Shown: positions 29,416 to 40,500 of the stretch, one piece after another
How positions within the stretch are numbered: position 1 is the first letter of the stretch
Layout: each line of letters begins with the position of its first letter
Source of the DNA: Pyropia yezoensis
Taxonomy: Eukaryota; Rhodophyta; Bangiophyceae; Bangiales; Bangiaceae
Reading direction: 5' to 3'
Length of the DNA stretch: 64,000 nucleotides
Assembly: GCA_009829735.1 (NCBI GenBank)
Contig: CM020619.1
Location: 27,926,063 to 27,990,062, forward strand
Program-made: the position numbers and the translations under genes
The notes under the pieces: model-generated
What the model was told of the DNA's origin: nothing
Databases searched by the model: none
The model's input: the letters and a program-made list of their open reading frames with translations, nothing else

Positions 29416-30450
29416 ATGGTAATGGATTCTCCGTCGGGCGTTCCGCTTTTTTGCTCTTCTGCCGCTGTGTTACGCTGGGGCTGCTCAGCATGGGCGGCGT
29501 CCGTGCGCAATCGGGCGCTCTCGTCGGCTCGCCGCGGCAGCCTCCCACCGGCGGCGCTGGTGCCATCCGCGTCGGCGGCCGCGCCGCCGCCGCCGCCGTC
29601 GTCGCCGCCGTCGCCACCGCCCGACCATGACCCGGCCGACACCACTTCCATCGACGCGTACAATGCGTGGATTGAGGCGGTCCAGGCAGACCGCAATGCC
29701 GGAGCAGCCACCTCCTCCAGCCGTGCCGCGTCTGCCATGGACGGCACCCTGCCGGCGCTGGCGGACATGGCAACGCCCCCCCCCTTTAGCCACCCATCCC
29801 TTTTCCACGATGGCGTTGAGGAGTACGCCATGGCTGCGACGACGCCCCCCTCGGCCGCGTTTGTGGGCATTGCGCAAGCTACCGCGGCGGCAGGCCTATT
29901 TGCCCCGTGCATGGTTGGTGGCCTTGAGGGCAAATTCCTCACCTTTGTCGCGGCCATGAGCGGCGCGAGCCGCGTACTCGACGTGGGCACCTTTACGGGC
30001 TACTCGGCGCTGGCGTTTGCCGAGGGCCTGTCTGGCGCGGACGCCGAGGTGGTCACCATCGAGGCCGACCCGACGGCGGCGGACGTGGCGCAGGCTGCCT
30101 TTGACGCCACCCCCGCGGGTGCGCGGGTCCGCCTCCTCCGCGGTGACGCGCGGGTGGTGGTGGCGGGCATGGTGGAAGCGGGGGAGAAGTTTGACCTGGT
30201 GTTTCTGGACGCCGACAAGGGCAACTATGGGGCGTATTACGAGGCGGGGCTGTCCATGCTGGCCGACGGGGGCACCCTCTTGGCCGATAATGCGCTGTGC
30301 TCCCTGCTCTACGCCCCCGATGACCCCGTCCGCAACAGCCTCCACACGTTTGCGCAGCGAGTGGCGGCGGACCCGCGCGTGGAGCAGGTCATGCTTCCTG
30401 TCCGGGAGGGGATCCTTCTGGTGCGCAAGGTGGCCTCACCAGACGGGTGA
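29416..30450 (+). CDS. Class I SAM-dependent O-methyltransferase (CCoAOMT family), organelle-targeted
   Basis: The 344-residue protein starts at ATG 29416. The first 55-75 residues are rich in Ser, Ala and Arg with almost no acids, like a mitochondrial or plastid transit peptide. A Pro/Ala spacer follows. The catalytic domain shows the SAM-binding motif VLDVGTFTGYSALAFAEGL at about residue 187, an acidic residue in VVTIEADP, and the metal-binding segment LVFLDADKGNYGAYYEAGL at about residue 263. The core length fits bacterial and plant cation-dependent O-methyltransferases (Methyltransf_3), which methylate catechol-type hydroxyls. The substrate is unknown. The gene is convergent with the Hint gene. 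Confidence 0.88.
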   Translation: MVMDSPSGVPLFCSSAAVLRWGCSAWAASVRNRALSSARRGSLPPAALVPSASAAAPPPPPSSPPSPPPDHDPADTTSIDAYNAWIEAVQADRNAGAATSSSRAASAMDGTLPALADMATPPPFSHPSLFHDGVEEYAMAATTPPSAAFVGIAQATAAAGLFAPCMVGGLEGKFLTFVAAMSGASRVLDVGTFTGYSALAFAEGLSGADAEVVTIEADPTAADVAQAAFDATPAGARVRLLRGDARVVVAGMVEAGEKFDLVFLDADKGNYGAYYEAGLSMLADGGTLLADNALCSLLYAPDDPVRNSLHTFAQRVAADPRVEQVMLPVREGILLVRKVASPDG

Positions 30451-30952
30451 GTCCATGCTGTATTTTTATGTACGTCTGGTGGGGCAGCTGTGTCGGAGCT
30501 GCTGTAACCGTGCTTGATGTTTGAGGCTAGGGCAGAAGGGATGTGGTAGTTTGGGAGACGTGCCCTGTCTTGCTTTGCGTGTTCATGATGTAGTGTTCAT
30601 CAGAGGATAAAGGGGGGGGGGGATGTGATTCACAAGCGGGCGGACCCTACCCGACATGTGGAGGGGGGGGGGGCTGCCCGCGGCTGAGCTGGGCCAGATG
30701 AGGTGGAGCTTCCTAGTGCGGAGCCTTCTGCTGGAAGTCATACAGAGCAGCGTTTCACCCGCCGGGCAACCGTCGCTGTCGCCATGATCCACGAGTGCCG
30801 CTATGATGTAAGGCAGCACAAAGCAACACAAGGCAGCCCGCGGTGTACCAGGCAGTCCACCTGACCACGTAGATAAAGCAAACGCACTCGGCGTACTCTT
30901 TATCCCCATGAGCACACGTGTCCCCCACTCCCACTGCGTCTGGTTCCATAGT
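30451..30952. other. Convergent intergenic region (O-methyltransferase / Hint gene)
   Basis: About 500 bp between two 3' ends, with G runs near 30612 and 30666. No ORF supported. Confidence 0.6.
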
Positions 30953-32557
30953 TCATACCCGCACCGCCGCCCGCCGGCCTGGGAGCCAGCGCGCGGCGGA
31001 GCGCAGGAGCTCCCCCCCCGCAGAGTGCCCCTCCAACAGCCCCCCCGTCGGGTCCACCCCCGTCAGTGCCCACGCGGCGCGCAGGGGCGCCAGCAGCACC
31101 TCCCCAACCGCCGGCGGCACGGCGGACGTCCAGCACGAGGCGACCACCCCCCCCACCACAATATCCCCCGCGAGGGTGTGCGGGTGCACCCGGCCGGCCG
31201 CGGGGGCGGTCGTCACCGCGACGACCGTCCCCGCGCCACCGTCGCGGTCGCCGACGCCGCCGCCGCCGCTGCTGCGGCAGGTGGCGGCGGCGGCGTCGGC
31301 AGTGGCGTTGCCGCCGGCCGCCCCCGCGGGTCCGCCCGCCAGGCGGAGCACATCCCCCAAGGCCACGTCGGCCATCCGCACCCGCACGCCGTTTGCATAG
31401 ACGAGGTGCCCCGGGGAAGCGGTCAGCGCCGCCCCCCCCGCCGTGCGGGCGGTGACGTACGGGCGGGTGCCGGACAAGAGCTTGTGGGAAAACAGGTAGA
31501 CGGGGGAAAAGGCGGCGGCGCCACGCCCCGCCGCCACCCGCACCACATCCCCGACGGCCAGGTCGGCCAGCCGCACCACCGCGCCGGCCGCCGTCTCGGC
31601 CGTCGCGTCGGCGGGGAAGCAGTCGGGCTCGTCACCCGCCGTTGTCACGGTGCCGTCTCCCGCCGGTGGGGTGGGCGTCGGCCCCGTTCCCGGCGCAGAC
31701 GGCTCGGCGCCCGGCGCCGGCGCCGGCGCCGCCCCCGGCGCCGGCGTCGGGGACGCCCCCGGCACGGGCATCGGCGTCGCCGCCACCGCCCCTCCCTGGT
31801 ACACGCACGCAGGGGGTGGGGACCCCCCCCCGTTGAGCGGCTGGTGCCGCACCAGCACCACCCCCGCCGGGACGGTCAACGGCACGTTGGTCACCGTCAC
31901 AGCCCCACCCGGCGCGTTGGCGGCGATCGCCACCCCCGTCGGGGTGCCCGACGAGCTGGACGAGCTCCCCCCGCCCACGCACTGCCGCTGGGCGGGGGAG
32001 TAGGCGCCCAGCCGGAGCTCCGCGGCGGCCAGCGCGCCCGCCTCGACGGCAGCCGCCACCACCGGGTGGGTGGCGGCGGCGACCGCGTCGGCGGTGGGGG
32101 CGGGGGACCCAAACGTGATGGCGCCGGCGCCCGAGCAGGACAGCTGTCCCTCGGTGAGGTTCCCAAACGGCACCGCCAGCCCGCCGTCGGGGGTGGCAAC
32201 GGCGCCGGTAAAGGCCAGCGAGTTGGGGCAGTCGGACGCGCCATTGCCGCCGCCGACGCCGCCGCCCGCCCCCGATACGGTCCACACCGCCGTCAGCGTG
32301 TAGGTGCGCGCAATCGTTGTGGCCGTGACGGGGCGGGCGGCGGTGGGGAGGGACCCCCCGGCAGCGGCGGCGGCGGCGGCAGCGGCACCGGCAGCGGGCG
32401 CGTCGCCGCTGGCGACGGCGCCCAGGGGGGCAGCCCCCGTCGGGCACACCGCCATCGTGGCGGCCGCCACCGCCACCGCCGCCACCGCCGCCGCGGCGTG
32501 GGTCATCGGGGACGCCCACCTGCGGCCACCGCCGCGGGTGTTCTTTGCCGGCGCCAT
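30953..32557 (-). CDS. Secreted protein with C-terminal Hint (Hedgehog/intein) autoprocessing domain
   Basis: I start the protein at ATG 32557 (534 residues), because an Ala/Val signal sequence (MTHAAAAVAAVAVAAATMAV) then lies 17 residues in; the frame is open further upstream but with implausible sequence. Residues about 50-300 are an Ala/Gly/Pro-rich ectodomain of unknown type. The Hint domain begins at the candidate nucleophile Cys 313 (codon 31619-31621) in PDCFPADAT. It has paired strands LADLAVGDVVRV and MADVALGDVLRL, the block B Thr-X3-Gly-His element TASPGHLVYANG, and a closing AGDIVVGGVVASCWT. Such domains cleave themselves before the Cys and release the N-terminal part, with or without adding a lipid. 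Hint/Hog-type proteins outside animals are known, including in algae. The partner or ligand is unknown. Confidence 0.8.
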   Translation of the reverse strand: MAPAKNTRGGGRRWASPMTHAAAAVAAVAVAAATMAVCPTGAAPLGAVASGDAPAAGAAAAAAAAAGGSLPTAARPVTATTIARTYTLTAVWTVSGAGGGVGGGNGASDCPNSLAFTGAVATPDGGLAVPFGNLTEGQLSCSGAGAITFGSPAPTADAVAAATHPVVAAAVEAGALAAAELRLGAYSPAQRQCVGGGSSSSSSGTPTGVAIAANAPGGAVTVTNVPLTVPAGVVLVRHQPLNGGGSPPPACVYQGGAVAATPMPVPGASPTPAPGAAPAPAPGAEPSAPGTGPTPTPPAGDGTVTTAGDEPDCFPADATAETAAGAVVRLADLAVGDVVRVAAGRGAAAFSPVYLFSHKLLSGTRPYVTARTAGGAALTASPGHLVYANGVRVRMADVALGDVLRLAGGPAGAAGGNATADAAAATCRSSGGGGVGDRDGGAGTVVAVTTAPAAGRVHPHTLAGDIVVGGVVASCWTSAVPPAVGEVLLAPLRAAWALTGVDPTGGLLEGHSAGGELLRSAARWLPGRRAAVRV

Positions 32558-33519
32558 TGTCGGGCACCACTCCCAGACGTCGTGCACCCGACCGGGCAGC
32601 GACGTGCGAACCTGACGTGGGCGGCGGCGCTCGGCCGGGAGCGTCCCCACCGTGGGGACAGGGAGCAGCAGGGGGGGAGGATGTGCGCGGTCGCGGCAGC
32701 GGCGGCAGCGGCGATCACGGCCCTGTGCGGCATACCCAGGCGACGAGACCGCCAACGCCGACGCACGCGACGGCGTCGCCGCACGAGCCCCTCCCCCCTA
32801 TCCCCCCCCCCCCCAATCCCCTCTCCTCTTAAGCGGTGCGGCCCCCTGTGGCCGCGCCGTCCCTTTGCATGCCCTCCCGTCCTCCCACTCTCCTCTTGGG
32901 TGCGCCACGCACGCGGGCGCGCGGGCCAGGGGGAGGGCGCCGCGCCGCCTGGCCGCTATCGCCCCCGCCCCCCGTCGGGGCGGAAGCGCGCCGGCTTGCC
33001 ACCAGTGCACGCGCCCGCATTGGCCGCCCTGCACCCCCCCCCCCCCTGACGGTGAGGGGGCGGCGCCGACCGTTGGCGTCCCTCCTCGTCTCCCGGGATG
33101 GCGCCGCACAAGCGGCACACAAGCGGGGGCGTTTGGCAGGGGGGCATGGCGTCCCTATGCGTCACCCGGCAGGGGGGGCTGCCGCGGGTGGCAGCAAACC
33201 GCACGGGGGGGTGGCAGCCCTGCAAGGCGGCAGCCAACCCCCTGCCACGCCTCGGCGGGGGGATGCCATCTCCCGCCGCGGTGTGGGGGACGCACCGCCG
33301 TGGCGTCACACCGCCCCCCTCCACCTATCGTCGGAGAGTCATGTTTTGCCCCCGAGGAGCCATCGAGGGCGCTCGATGGGCATCTGGCCCCGAACGGGGC
33401 CTTCGATGCGGCTCGCCTAATGGCATCGAGGCCTCAACGAGGGTCAATCGAAGGCGCGTTTCGATGGGCTTCGGCGGGGCCGCCGACCCGCGCGAACGCA
33501 TGCCGCGCGATCCGTTCTG
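32558..33519. other. Upstream region of the Hint gene, ending at element C
   Basis: No supported ORF. C runs and GGTGGCAG-like motifs are frequent, and the ATCGA-rich module (33325-33480) lies at its far end. Confidence 0.5.
33325..33480 (-). repeat. ATCGA-motif cluster with GGCAAAACATGA box, left copy
   Basis: Six ATCGA or TCGAT motifs lie between about 33361 and 33466. On the minus strand they are followed by GGCAAAACATGA (33339-33350), then GACGAT. The same arrangement occurs on the plus strand at 60520-60680. Confidence 0.6.
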
Positions 33520-34095
33520 TCTTTGATTCTTTTGATTCTTCTGGTAACCGGACCTGATTATTTGGCGGCCGCCGCGCGGCGGGGCGCGTGGCAAGCCGAG
33601 CGGGTGGCGGGGACCCGGCCGCAGCGGCGGCGCGGTCTCCCCTCCCTGTCGGGCGCAGCGACTGCGCCACGCCCGACTGCCTCCCGCCCGTGCGTTTGGC
33701 GACCGCGCTGGGGCAGCGCAACGCAGTGACGGGCGCCACTGTGTCGGGTGGCACCATGCTACGCGACAAGGTGCCACGCCCGCTTCACTCCCCGCACCCG
33801 CTCTCCCCGCTGCCGCTCTCAAGTCGGCTGCGTTTGATTGCTCTTGGCGGCTGGCGCCCCCTCCCCCCTCCTCCTCTTTCCCCTCTCCTGGCTGCAGCGG
33901 CGAGCGGCGCACGCGGCGGGGGGACGGAGAGAGGGGGGCGTGGGCGGGCGCGTCGGTCCGCTTCCTGGGCCTGCGCCCACCGGCTCCCGTGGGGGCGGAG
34001 GGCTGCGGCGCGCGCGACCCGCCGGCTGATAAGCGGCGGGGACGAGCGGCCGCCGCCGACCGCTGGGGTCGGCAGCGTCCGTTTCTTCTCGCGTG
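33520..34095 (+). repeat. Element C repeat A1
   Basis: This 576-bp terminal repeat starts TCTTTGATTCTTTTGATTC and is nearly identical to 58171-58746. It forms the 5' end of element C and precedes the first ORF. Confidence 0.92.
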
Positions 34096-34174
34096 GGGCA
34101 CGCTCGAAGAAACAAACCCCCTCCCAGGCCCTGCCTGTGGCTCCGTGACACGCTCCACCCCTTTAGGGTGCACG

Positions 34175-35032
34175 ATGAGTGGTACCGCGGGCGTCCCTCC
34201 CACTACAGGGACGCCTCCCACCCCGACGGACGAGACGACTGCACTGCGCGCCCGCCTGGCTGCTGCCGAGGAGGGCCTGACGCAGACGCGGACCGACTTG
34301 GCGACGGCGCGGGCCGACCTTGCTGCTCGTGATGCCGCCACCGCCGCCGCGTCTGACGCGGTCGCAGCTGGCGGAGCGCCAACTGGCGCTAGCGGTCGAG
34401 GCGGCGCGGCGGCTGACGGCGGCGCAACCGCGGCAGCCGCCGCCGGTGCCGGGGGCCCGCTTGCCCCCAGCACCAGTGCTCCCGGCGCCCTCGGCGGCGG
34501 GGGCACGGGGCCCCCCCGCCGGGGGATCCCCGTTGGCGACGCGCCCCTCGGCGGCGACGCGCTTGGCGACTACGTCAACATCGAGGACGACGGCGCCGCG
34601 TCGGGCGCAGGCGACGAGTGGACGGGCCCGCAAGGCGACGGCGGTCAAGCCGGTGCACGTGCCCGCGGCATCCGCCTCGGGCTCGACGACGCCGGGGCAT
34701 ATGACGACGGGTTCGACTTCTACAAGTCGTACACCCCCGTTGACTTCCTCCAGGGCTTCGATATCCCCCGCTCGGTCACCCGCACCGACGGCATGCCCAT
34801 GCCCTTCACGCCCTCCGATCCCGTCCACACGGCTACCTTCTCCGTTGGTAGCCGCGACGAACTCGAGGCCCGTCATTGGTACTGCGCCCTCGCGTGGCTC
34901 GAGCAGCTCTACAACGACTCGCTCACCGCTCGCCACGCCACTGGCAGCACGGTCGACCTCCTCGTCGAGCAGCTCGAGTACATCGTCAGCGCAACGCGCC
35001 GCATCTACGCCCTCGGCGTCTCGCGATATGAC
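34175..35032 (+). CDS. Element C first ORF (gag-like), left part up to the insertion of element A
   Basis: It starts at ATG 34175 just after repeat A1. A heptad-like coiled-coil stretch (TALRARLAAAEEGLTQTRTD) comes first, then an Ala/Gly-rich linker, then a more ordered domain with FYKSYTPVDFLQGFDI and HWYCALAWLEQLYND. This resembles the position and build of Gag-like ORF1 proteins of DIRS-type elements. Element A sits inside this ORF; the other part lies right of A. Confidence 0.6.
35028..35032. repeat. Target-site duplication ATGAC, left copy of element A
   Basis: ATGAC directly precedes the left LTR and recurs directly after the right LTR at 54686-54690. Five bases is the usual Ty3/gypsy duplication length. 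Confidence 0.93.
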
Positions 35033-35501
35033 TGTGGCAGTATTGACCCCCAGGTAGGGGGGCAACACGTGCCATGCAAGGGGCGGCAGGCCACTAGCCT
35101 GATCCGTTCCTCCCCCTGCATTTGGGTCCATATTCCCTAAGTTTGGGATAGTTAGCTTAGTAGTAAATCCAACTTGGATTTGAGGGTTTTCTGCATTTAT
35201 CGTCTTGAATTTTCGTGTGGCCCGGTGGGCAGGTGCTGGGGTGGGAGATTCTGAGTGGCGAGATTCTGAGTGGACCCTGGGGGGATAAGGGGAGGGACAG
35301 CGGGGCTTGGCCCTGCGTCCCCGTCCCGACCAAGAAACTGTTGGACCACACACCATCCTCTTGTTTGTCCGTGGGGGGTTTGCCCCACAACAGGGACAGA
35401 GTGTGTGCGACTTGCACTTCTTCCGGTTCCCCCGACACGGGAGGCAGCCCTAGTACACCGCCCCCACTTGGGTGCCGTGTGTGCTTGTGGTTTTTGCCAC
35501 A
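35033..35501 (+). repeat. Element A 5' LTR
   Basis: 469 bp, beginning TGTGGCAG and ending TTTTTGCCACA, with TG...CA termini in a longer inverted end TGTGGCA/TGCCACA. It contains a short internal duplication of GAGATTCTGAG. Confidence 0.95.
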
Positions 35502-35503
35502 TT

Positions 35504-35522
35504 TGGTGGAGCAGCAGGGGAC
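35504..35522 (+). other. Element A primer-binding site
   Basis: TGGTGGAGCAGCAGGGGAC begins two bases inside the 5' LTR and starts with TGG, as expected for pairing with a tRNA CCA end. The same 19 bases occur at the equivalent place in element B (53443-53461, minus). I cannot name the primer tRNA. Confidence 0.75.
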
Positions 35523-35620
35523 AGAGGTAAACTTTACCTCCGGGTGCACCCGGGTGTAGGGGGCCCTCTGTCTCAGAGGAACGGTGGTCTTGGACCGTGT
35601 CATACGGATCGTCAGCCAAC

Positions 35621-37567
35621 ATGGCTAGCTCGGACCCCCCGTCGTCCGGGGAGTACACGGGTGACGCACGTACTTCAGTGCCTTTGAATACTGGTGAGAC
35701 ACAGGTGGGTTTACCTGGGGTCGCAGAGGGACTAGAGGTCCCTCAAGCCAGCAGGACTGGAAGTACGGGCGGGCAACAGGCCACCCCGACTCAGTCGGGA
35801 GTTCACTCGGGTGACACTTCTGATGTGGGTGGGCCGAAGTCTGGCCACCGTGTGGTATACTCAACGGGAACGTCCCAAGGGGTGAGGACTGTCCCCGCGG
35901 GTTCCACTCGGGTTGGAGCCAACTTTGGCTTGGAGTCGTCGCCAACTAGGCTTTCGGAGGACGGTGGACCTCCGTTGGTCGGCGATGGGCTCGCGCCCAT
36001 GCCCCCGGTTGAGACCCCTGAGGAACGTGGTTACCCCTCAGGTGGACTCCCGGAGGCGGACCGAGACTCAACTGGAGTCGTCAATCCCCTCCTCGCGGAA
36101 ACTGTCCGTCGGGAGGCGACCAATGTGTTGCGGCAGACTTTGCCGGACCTGGTGGTCACGATGACGAATACTATTCTGAATCAGATTGTGGCGAGTTTGC
36201 CAGATGGCCTTAATGTCCAAACCGGATTGGGGCTTTCGAGCCCGCAGGCGCAGGGGGAATCCCCCCTTTCGCCTATCTCTGGTCGCCCCGAACTGGGGGC
36301 GACACCTGTGACTCCCAACGAGGGAGCCACACCATACTCGGTGGGGCGTACGCCCTTCACGGGGGAGTTCCCCCCGGAAACGCCGGCGGCTACACCAAGC
36401 GCGCCGCGCCGGACTACAGGCACTGAGAGTGAACTTACCCCAGTGCCACAGCGGCTGTTCCCTCAACGTGAGGTGCCGCCCAAGATCCAGGTAGCCAACC
36501 CGGTCTACCAGAGGATCTTTGACTGTGAGACCTACGCCCTCCACAACAAGTCGGTGGCGTATGGTCCTGACCAGGCCCGAGCCATGGGCCGTGCCAAGAA
36601 GAATGCACTTCATTCTTTTGGGCACAAAGCGGAGTGGGACGGAACTCCCCCCCTCCGTGTCTTTGAGTTCCTACGTCGTTTCACAAAAGCCTGTGACGAC
36701 AATGCCATAAGTGAAGGCATGGCTTTTTACATGCTACAGGAGTTTACGAAGGGCGACCTACGGACAGAACTTATGTCCGTCATGCCCAGCTCCTCAAGTG
36801 GAGGCGCTGGGGAGGTGACGTCCTATTTTGAGCTCGTCAACTGGTTGTTGAGGGCCATGGTTGATGAGGCAGCGCTGGCTTCTCAAGTCGAGGAGTTTAC
36901 GCAAGCCCATCAGGAAGAGGCGGAGGACGAGTTGTCCTTTGCGGAGCGAGTCCGTAAGCTCAACAATCTTTGTGGGTTTCTTCATCCACAAGCTGTGGTG
37001 AAGAGTCGGTTTGTGGAGGGACTCCATTGGTCAGTCCGGATGGAGACCCGAGAGCATAACACTGCCCGGGCGACCCTGGCCGAGTTGGCCAGGTTCGCCT
37101 ATCGCAGAGGCGAGGCCTACCGCAAGTTGCGGGAGGAACAACGCCAGGAGCGTCAGGCCGAGTTGGCCAAGGAACGGGAGGAGGCGCGCCAGGCCAGAGA
37201 ATTGAGAGAGGCACGCCGAATCCGCAAGGAGAGGGTGGTAGCTGCCGTGGGAACTTCCCAGGGTATCCCTTCGTCTTCCCCAGTTGGGAAGACCCCTCCC
37301 GGAACGGACCATCGGTGTTGGAACTGCAACTCCGATGGTCACTGGGCATATGATTGCCCCAAGTTGAGTAAACGCATCCAACAACTTGTTAGGAATGCGA
37401 GTAAAAAGTCGGCTACGAACGAAGTACGTTCACGCCGCGAGGGTGGGTCTCGACCGGTCGTTGCGGTCGCCACACCCTCGGCGGAGGAGGCGGACACGTC
37501 GTCCTCGGACTCGTCGTCTTCCTCCCCGCCCTCAGATTCGGACGCCAAGTCGGCGGGAAACGAATGA
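35621..37567 (+). CDS. gag: Element A gag
   Basis: About 648 residues from ATG 35621. A Gly/Ser/Pro-rich N-terminal region precedes a capsid-like helical domain (about 36480-37100; FEFLRRFTKACDDNAI, VEEFTQAHQEEAEDELSF). A basic coiled-coil stretch follows, then a CCHC zinc knuckle CWNCNSDGHWAYDC near 37318. The Ser/Asp-rich tail ends at 37567. The stop overlaps the pol start in ATGA. Confidence 0.9.
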   Translation: MASSDPPSSGEYTGDARTSVPLNTGETQVGLPGVAEGLEVPQASRTGSTGGQQATPTQSGVHSGDTSDVGGPKSGHRVVYSTGTSQGVRTVPAGSTRVGANFGLESSPTRLSEDGGPPLVGDGLAPMPPVETPEERGYPSGGLPEADRDSTGVVNPLLAETVRREATNVLRQTLPDLVVTMTNTILNQIVASLPDGLNVQTGLGLSSPQAQGESPLSPISGRPELGATPVTPNEGATPYSVGRTPFTGEFPPETPAATPSAPRRTTGTESELTPVPQRLFPQREVPPKIQVANPVYQRIFDCETYALHNKSVAYGPDQARAMGRAKKNALHSFGHKAEWDGTPPLRVFEFLRRFTKACDDNAISEGMAFYMLQEFTKGDLRTELMSVMPSSSSGGAGEVTSYFELVNWLLRAMVDEAALASQVEEFTQAHQEEAEDELSFAERVRKLNNLCGFLHPQAVVKSRFVEGLHWSVRMETREHNTARATLAELARFAYRRGEAYRKLREEQRQERQAELAKEREEARQARELREARRIRKERVVAAVGTSQGIPSSSPVGKTPPGTDHRCWNCNSDGHWAYDCPKLSKRIQQLVRNASKKSATNEVRSRREGGSRPVVAVATPSAEEADTSSSDSSSSSPPSDSDAKSAGNE

Positions 37568-40500
37568 CCGTTGGGGCTGGTCGTCCGAAGCTCACAACGG
37601 CAACCTCGGCCAAGTGGGCCAGGAGGACGAACCAACCGTGCCGGATACTGCGGCGACCTAAGGGAGTCCGCCCACCTCGGGTAGGACTCCCCAAGAACGT
37701 AAACCCACGTCGGGTCATCGCGGTGCTGACGGGTGAGAACTTCCAGGTGGCTGGACGGGTGCAACTTGCCCCCGGCCGTGCATGCTGTACCCGTATCGTA
37801 CTTGATACCGGGTCAGGAGCCTCCTTGATACGCAAGTCGCTATTACCAAAGGAGGTGAAGCTCCAACGCTGGAGGTCCAAAGCTGACCATATGATTGACA
37901 TCAATTGTGGGGTACTTCCCATCGTTGGTGCCGTGACCCTACCAACTAGGTTGGGGACCCATGAGGTCGACGTGACCTATGGCGTAGTTGAGAATATATC
38001 GGTACCCCTGCTTCTGGGTACCCCTTATGTTGTTACACAAGTGCCTTTGATTTGTGGCCCTGAGTACTGGGTCAAGTTGATGAATGGGGAGACTATCCCC
38101 ATCCTTGGTAAGGGAAAGTCTGTGGCTCCTGTGACAGTCTCACAGTCGAAGCCTGTTTGTTCGGTGAGGGAAGGGTTTACTGCTACCCTGCGTTTAGCCC
38201 GCAAAGTCACGTTGCCCCCCAACTCGGTGGCGCACGTTGATGTTGTAACTGATTTTACGGGGAACGGGTTGGTGCACCCTCACCCCCGTCTTGCTCGCAA
38301 GCACCAAGTGCATGTTGCCCTTGGCACGATGGACTCCAAAGCCGGAGTCCCGTGGAGGATCCAGGTGATGAACCTGAGCCCGACGCCCAAGTACTTCAAG
38401 TCGGGAGCCAAGTTCGGCTATATCGACCAACACGAGGGACCGGTAGTAGCGGTCACCCTCAACGCGGGCGCAAGTAGCGACCCGAAGTCCGGAAAGGAGA
38501 AGCATCAAGCCAAGTCGGCCGCCTCTCCTCGACCCCATGTGAACATGGAGGGTGTCCCCCCCAGGTTGAGGGTTCAAGTTGAACGCCTCTTGGACCAATA
38601 TCACAAGTTGTGGGATGGTCAATTGGGACTCATGAGAGCCACCCAACACCGGATCGAGTTGAAGCCCGGTGCACCCCCTATACGCCAACAACCGTATAGG
38701 GGAGGACCTCGTTCAAGGGCCCTCGTTAAGGAGCAAGTTGCTCGCATGGAGGCCCTCGATGTGATCGAGGCCAGCGACGCCGAGTGGGCGAGTCCGGTGG
38801 TTATCGTCCCCAAAGTTGATGGGACCCCCCGGTTTTGTATCGACTACCGTAAGCTCAACGAGAGCACGGTGAAGGACAGTTATCCCCTACCTAGGATGGA
38901 TGACTGTCTGGACTCTCTGGGGGAGGCAAACGTGTTCTCTACCCTGGACTGTAACGCGGGGTACTGGCAAATTCCCATTGCCCCGGAGGACAGGCATAAA
39001 ACTACCTTTACCTGTCACTTTGGTACCTACCAGTGCAAGCGTCTACCGTTTGGTCGGTGTAACGCGCCGGCAACTTTCCAGCGCGCTATGGACATGATTC
39101 TGGCCGGAGTACGGTGGCAGATCTGTCTTGTGTACCTAGACGATATCATTGTGTTCTCCCGAAGTCCGGAGGAACACATTGGCCATCTTGGCCAGGTGTT
39201 CAAGCTACTTGCTGACGCCGGTGTGTCACTGAAGGCGAGTAAGTGCCACCTCTTTACTCAAGAGGTGGAGTACTTGGGACATGTTGTCCATCCGGGGCGT
39301 CTCAGTGTTAACGAGAAGAACTTGAGGGCCATTCGTAAGGCTCAGTACCCCCGGACCCAGACCCAGATGAGGAGCTTCCTCGGGATGTGTAACGTGTACC
39401 GACGTTTCACCAAGGGCTTCGCCAAGGTGGCGAAGCCGTTGAATGAGCTAGTGAGCTCAACGCTACCGAAGAACCTGCCTCCCCCAAGTCGGGTGGAGCA
39501 GGAATCCTTTGAGACTCTTCGGGACCTTCTGCTGAAGCCCCCCATCTTGGCTATTCCCAGGTTGGGAGGCCACTACATCCTGGATGTGGACGCTAGCTAC
39601 GACCAACTTGGTTGTGTGTTGCTTCAGCAGCAGCCGGACAAGGAGTACTTGCCGGTGGGATACTTTAGTAAGGGGCTGAACTCGGCCGAGAAGAACTACG
39701 GAGTCACCGAGTTGGAAGGACTCGCAGTGGTGTGGGCGGTGACGTCACTTCGTCACTACCTGGAGGGTGAGAAGTTCCTCATCCGCTGTGACCACCGCGC
39801 GTTGCAGTTCATCTTTAAGACGGACTGTACGAACACTCGTCTCAACCGGTGGAGGGTGCGACTGGCACCCTTCAACTTTGACATTGAGTACCGACCTGGC
39901 AGGCAACATGCCCTTGCCGACGGCCTCTCTCGGGTACCTACCGAGGGGCTGGACACTAACCCAGTCGATGAGGACATCCCCATCGTGGGGGTAGTCACGC
40001 GCTCGGGTCAGGCGTTGAACCCCGAGGCGCCAGGGAACAAGAAGTACTTGCCCCTGTCCCTGGACGAGGTGGTGAAGGCCCAGGCCGAGGATCCCTTCTG
40101 CAAGTCGCAGAGGGATATACTGGATACAGTGGTAGAGACGCGTTTCTTTCTGGGAGACGATGGCCTCCTCATGAGGAGGGGGGTATTCCAGGGGACTGAA
40201 CAACTTGTCGTCCCCGCATCCCTCAAGGACAGTATCCTTGAGAGGGAGCACAACGCTCCCACGGGTGGACACCTGGGGTCTAGTAAACTGTACCAGACCC
40301 TGAGGACCAGGTACTACTGGCCGTCCATGGTGGTGGACATCTACAGTTGGGTGGCTGCCTGCACAAGTTGTGCACAGAACCGTCTGATGGAACGGCGGCC
40401 TAGTACGGCTATGTTATTGCTCCCGGCCAAGGAGCCCTTCGCCGCGTTGGCGATGGACATCCTTGGGCCACTGCCAGTGACCGAGGAGGGCAATCAGTAC

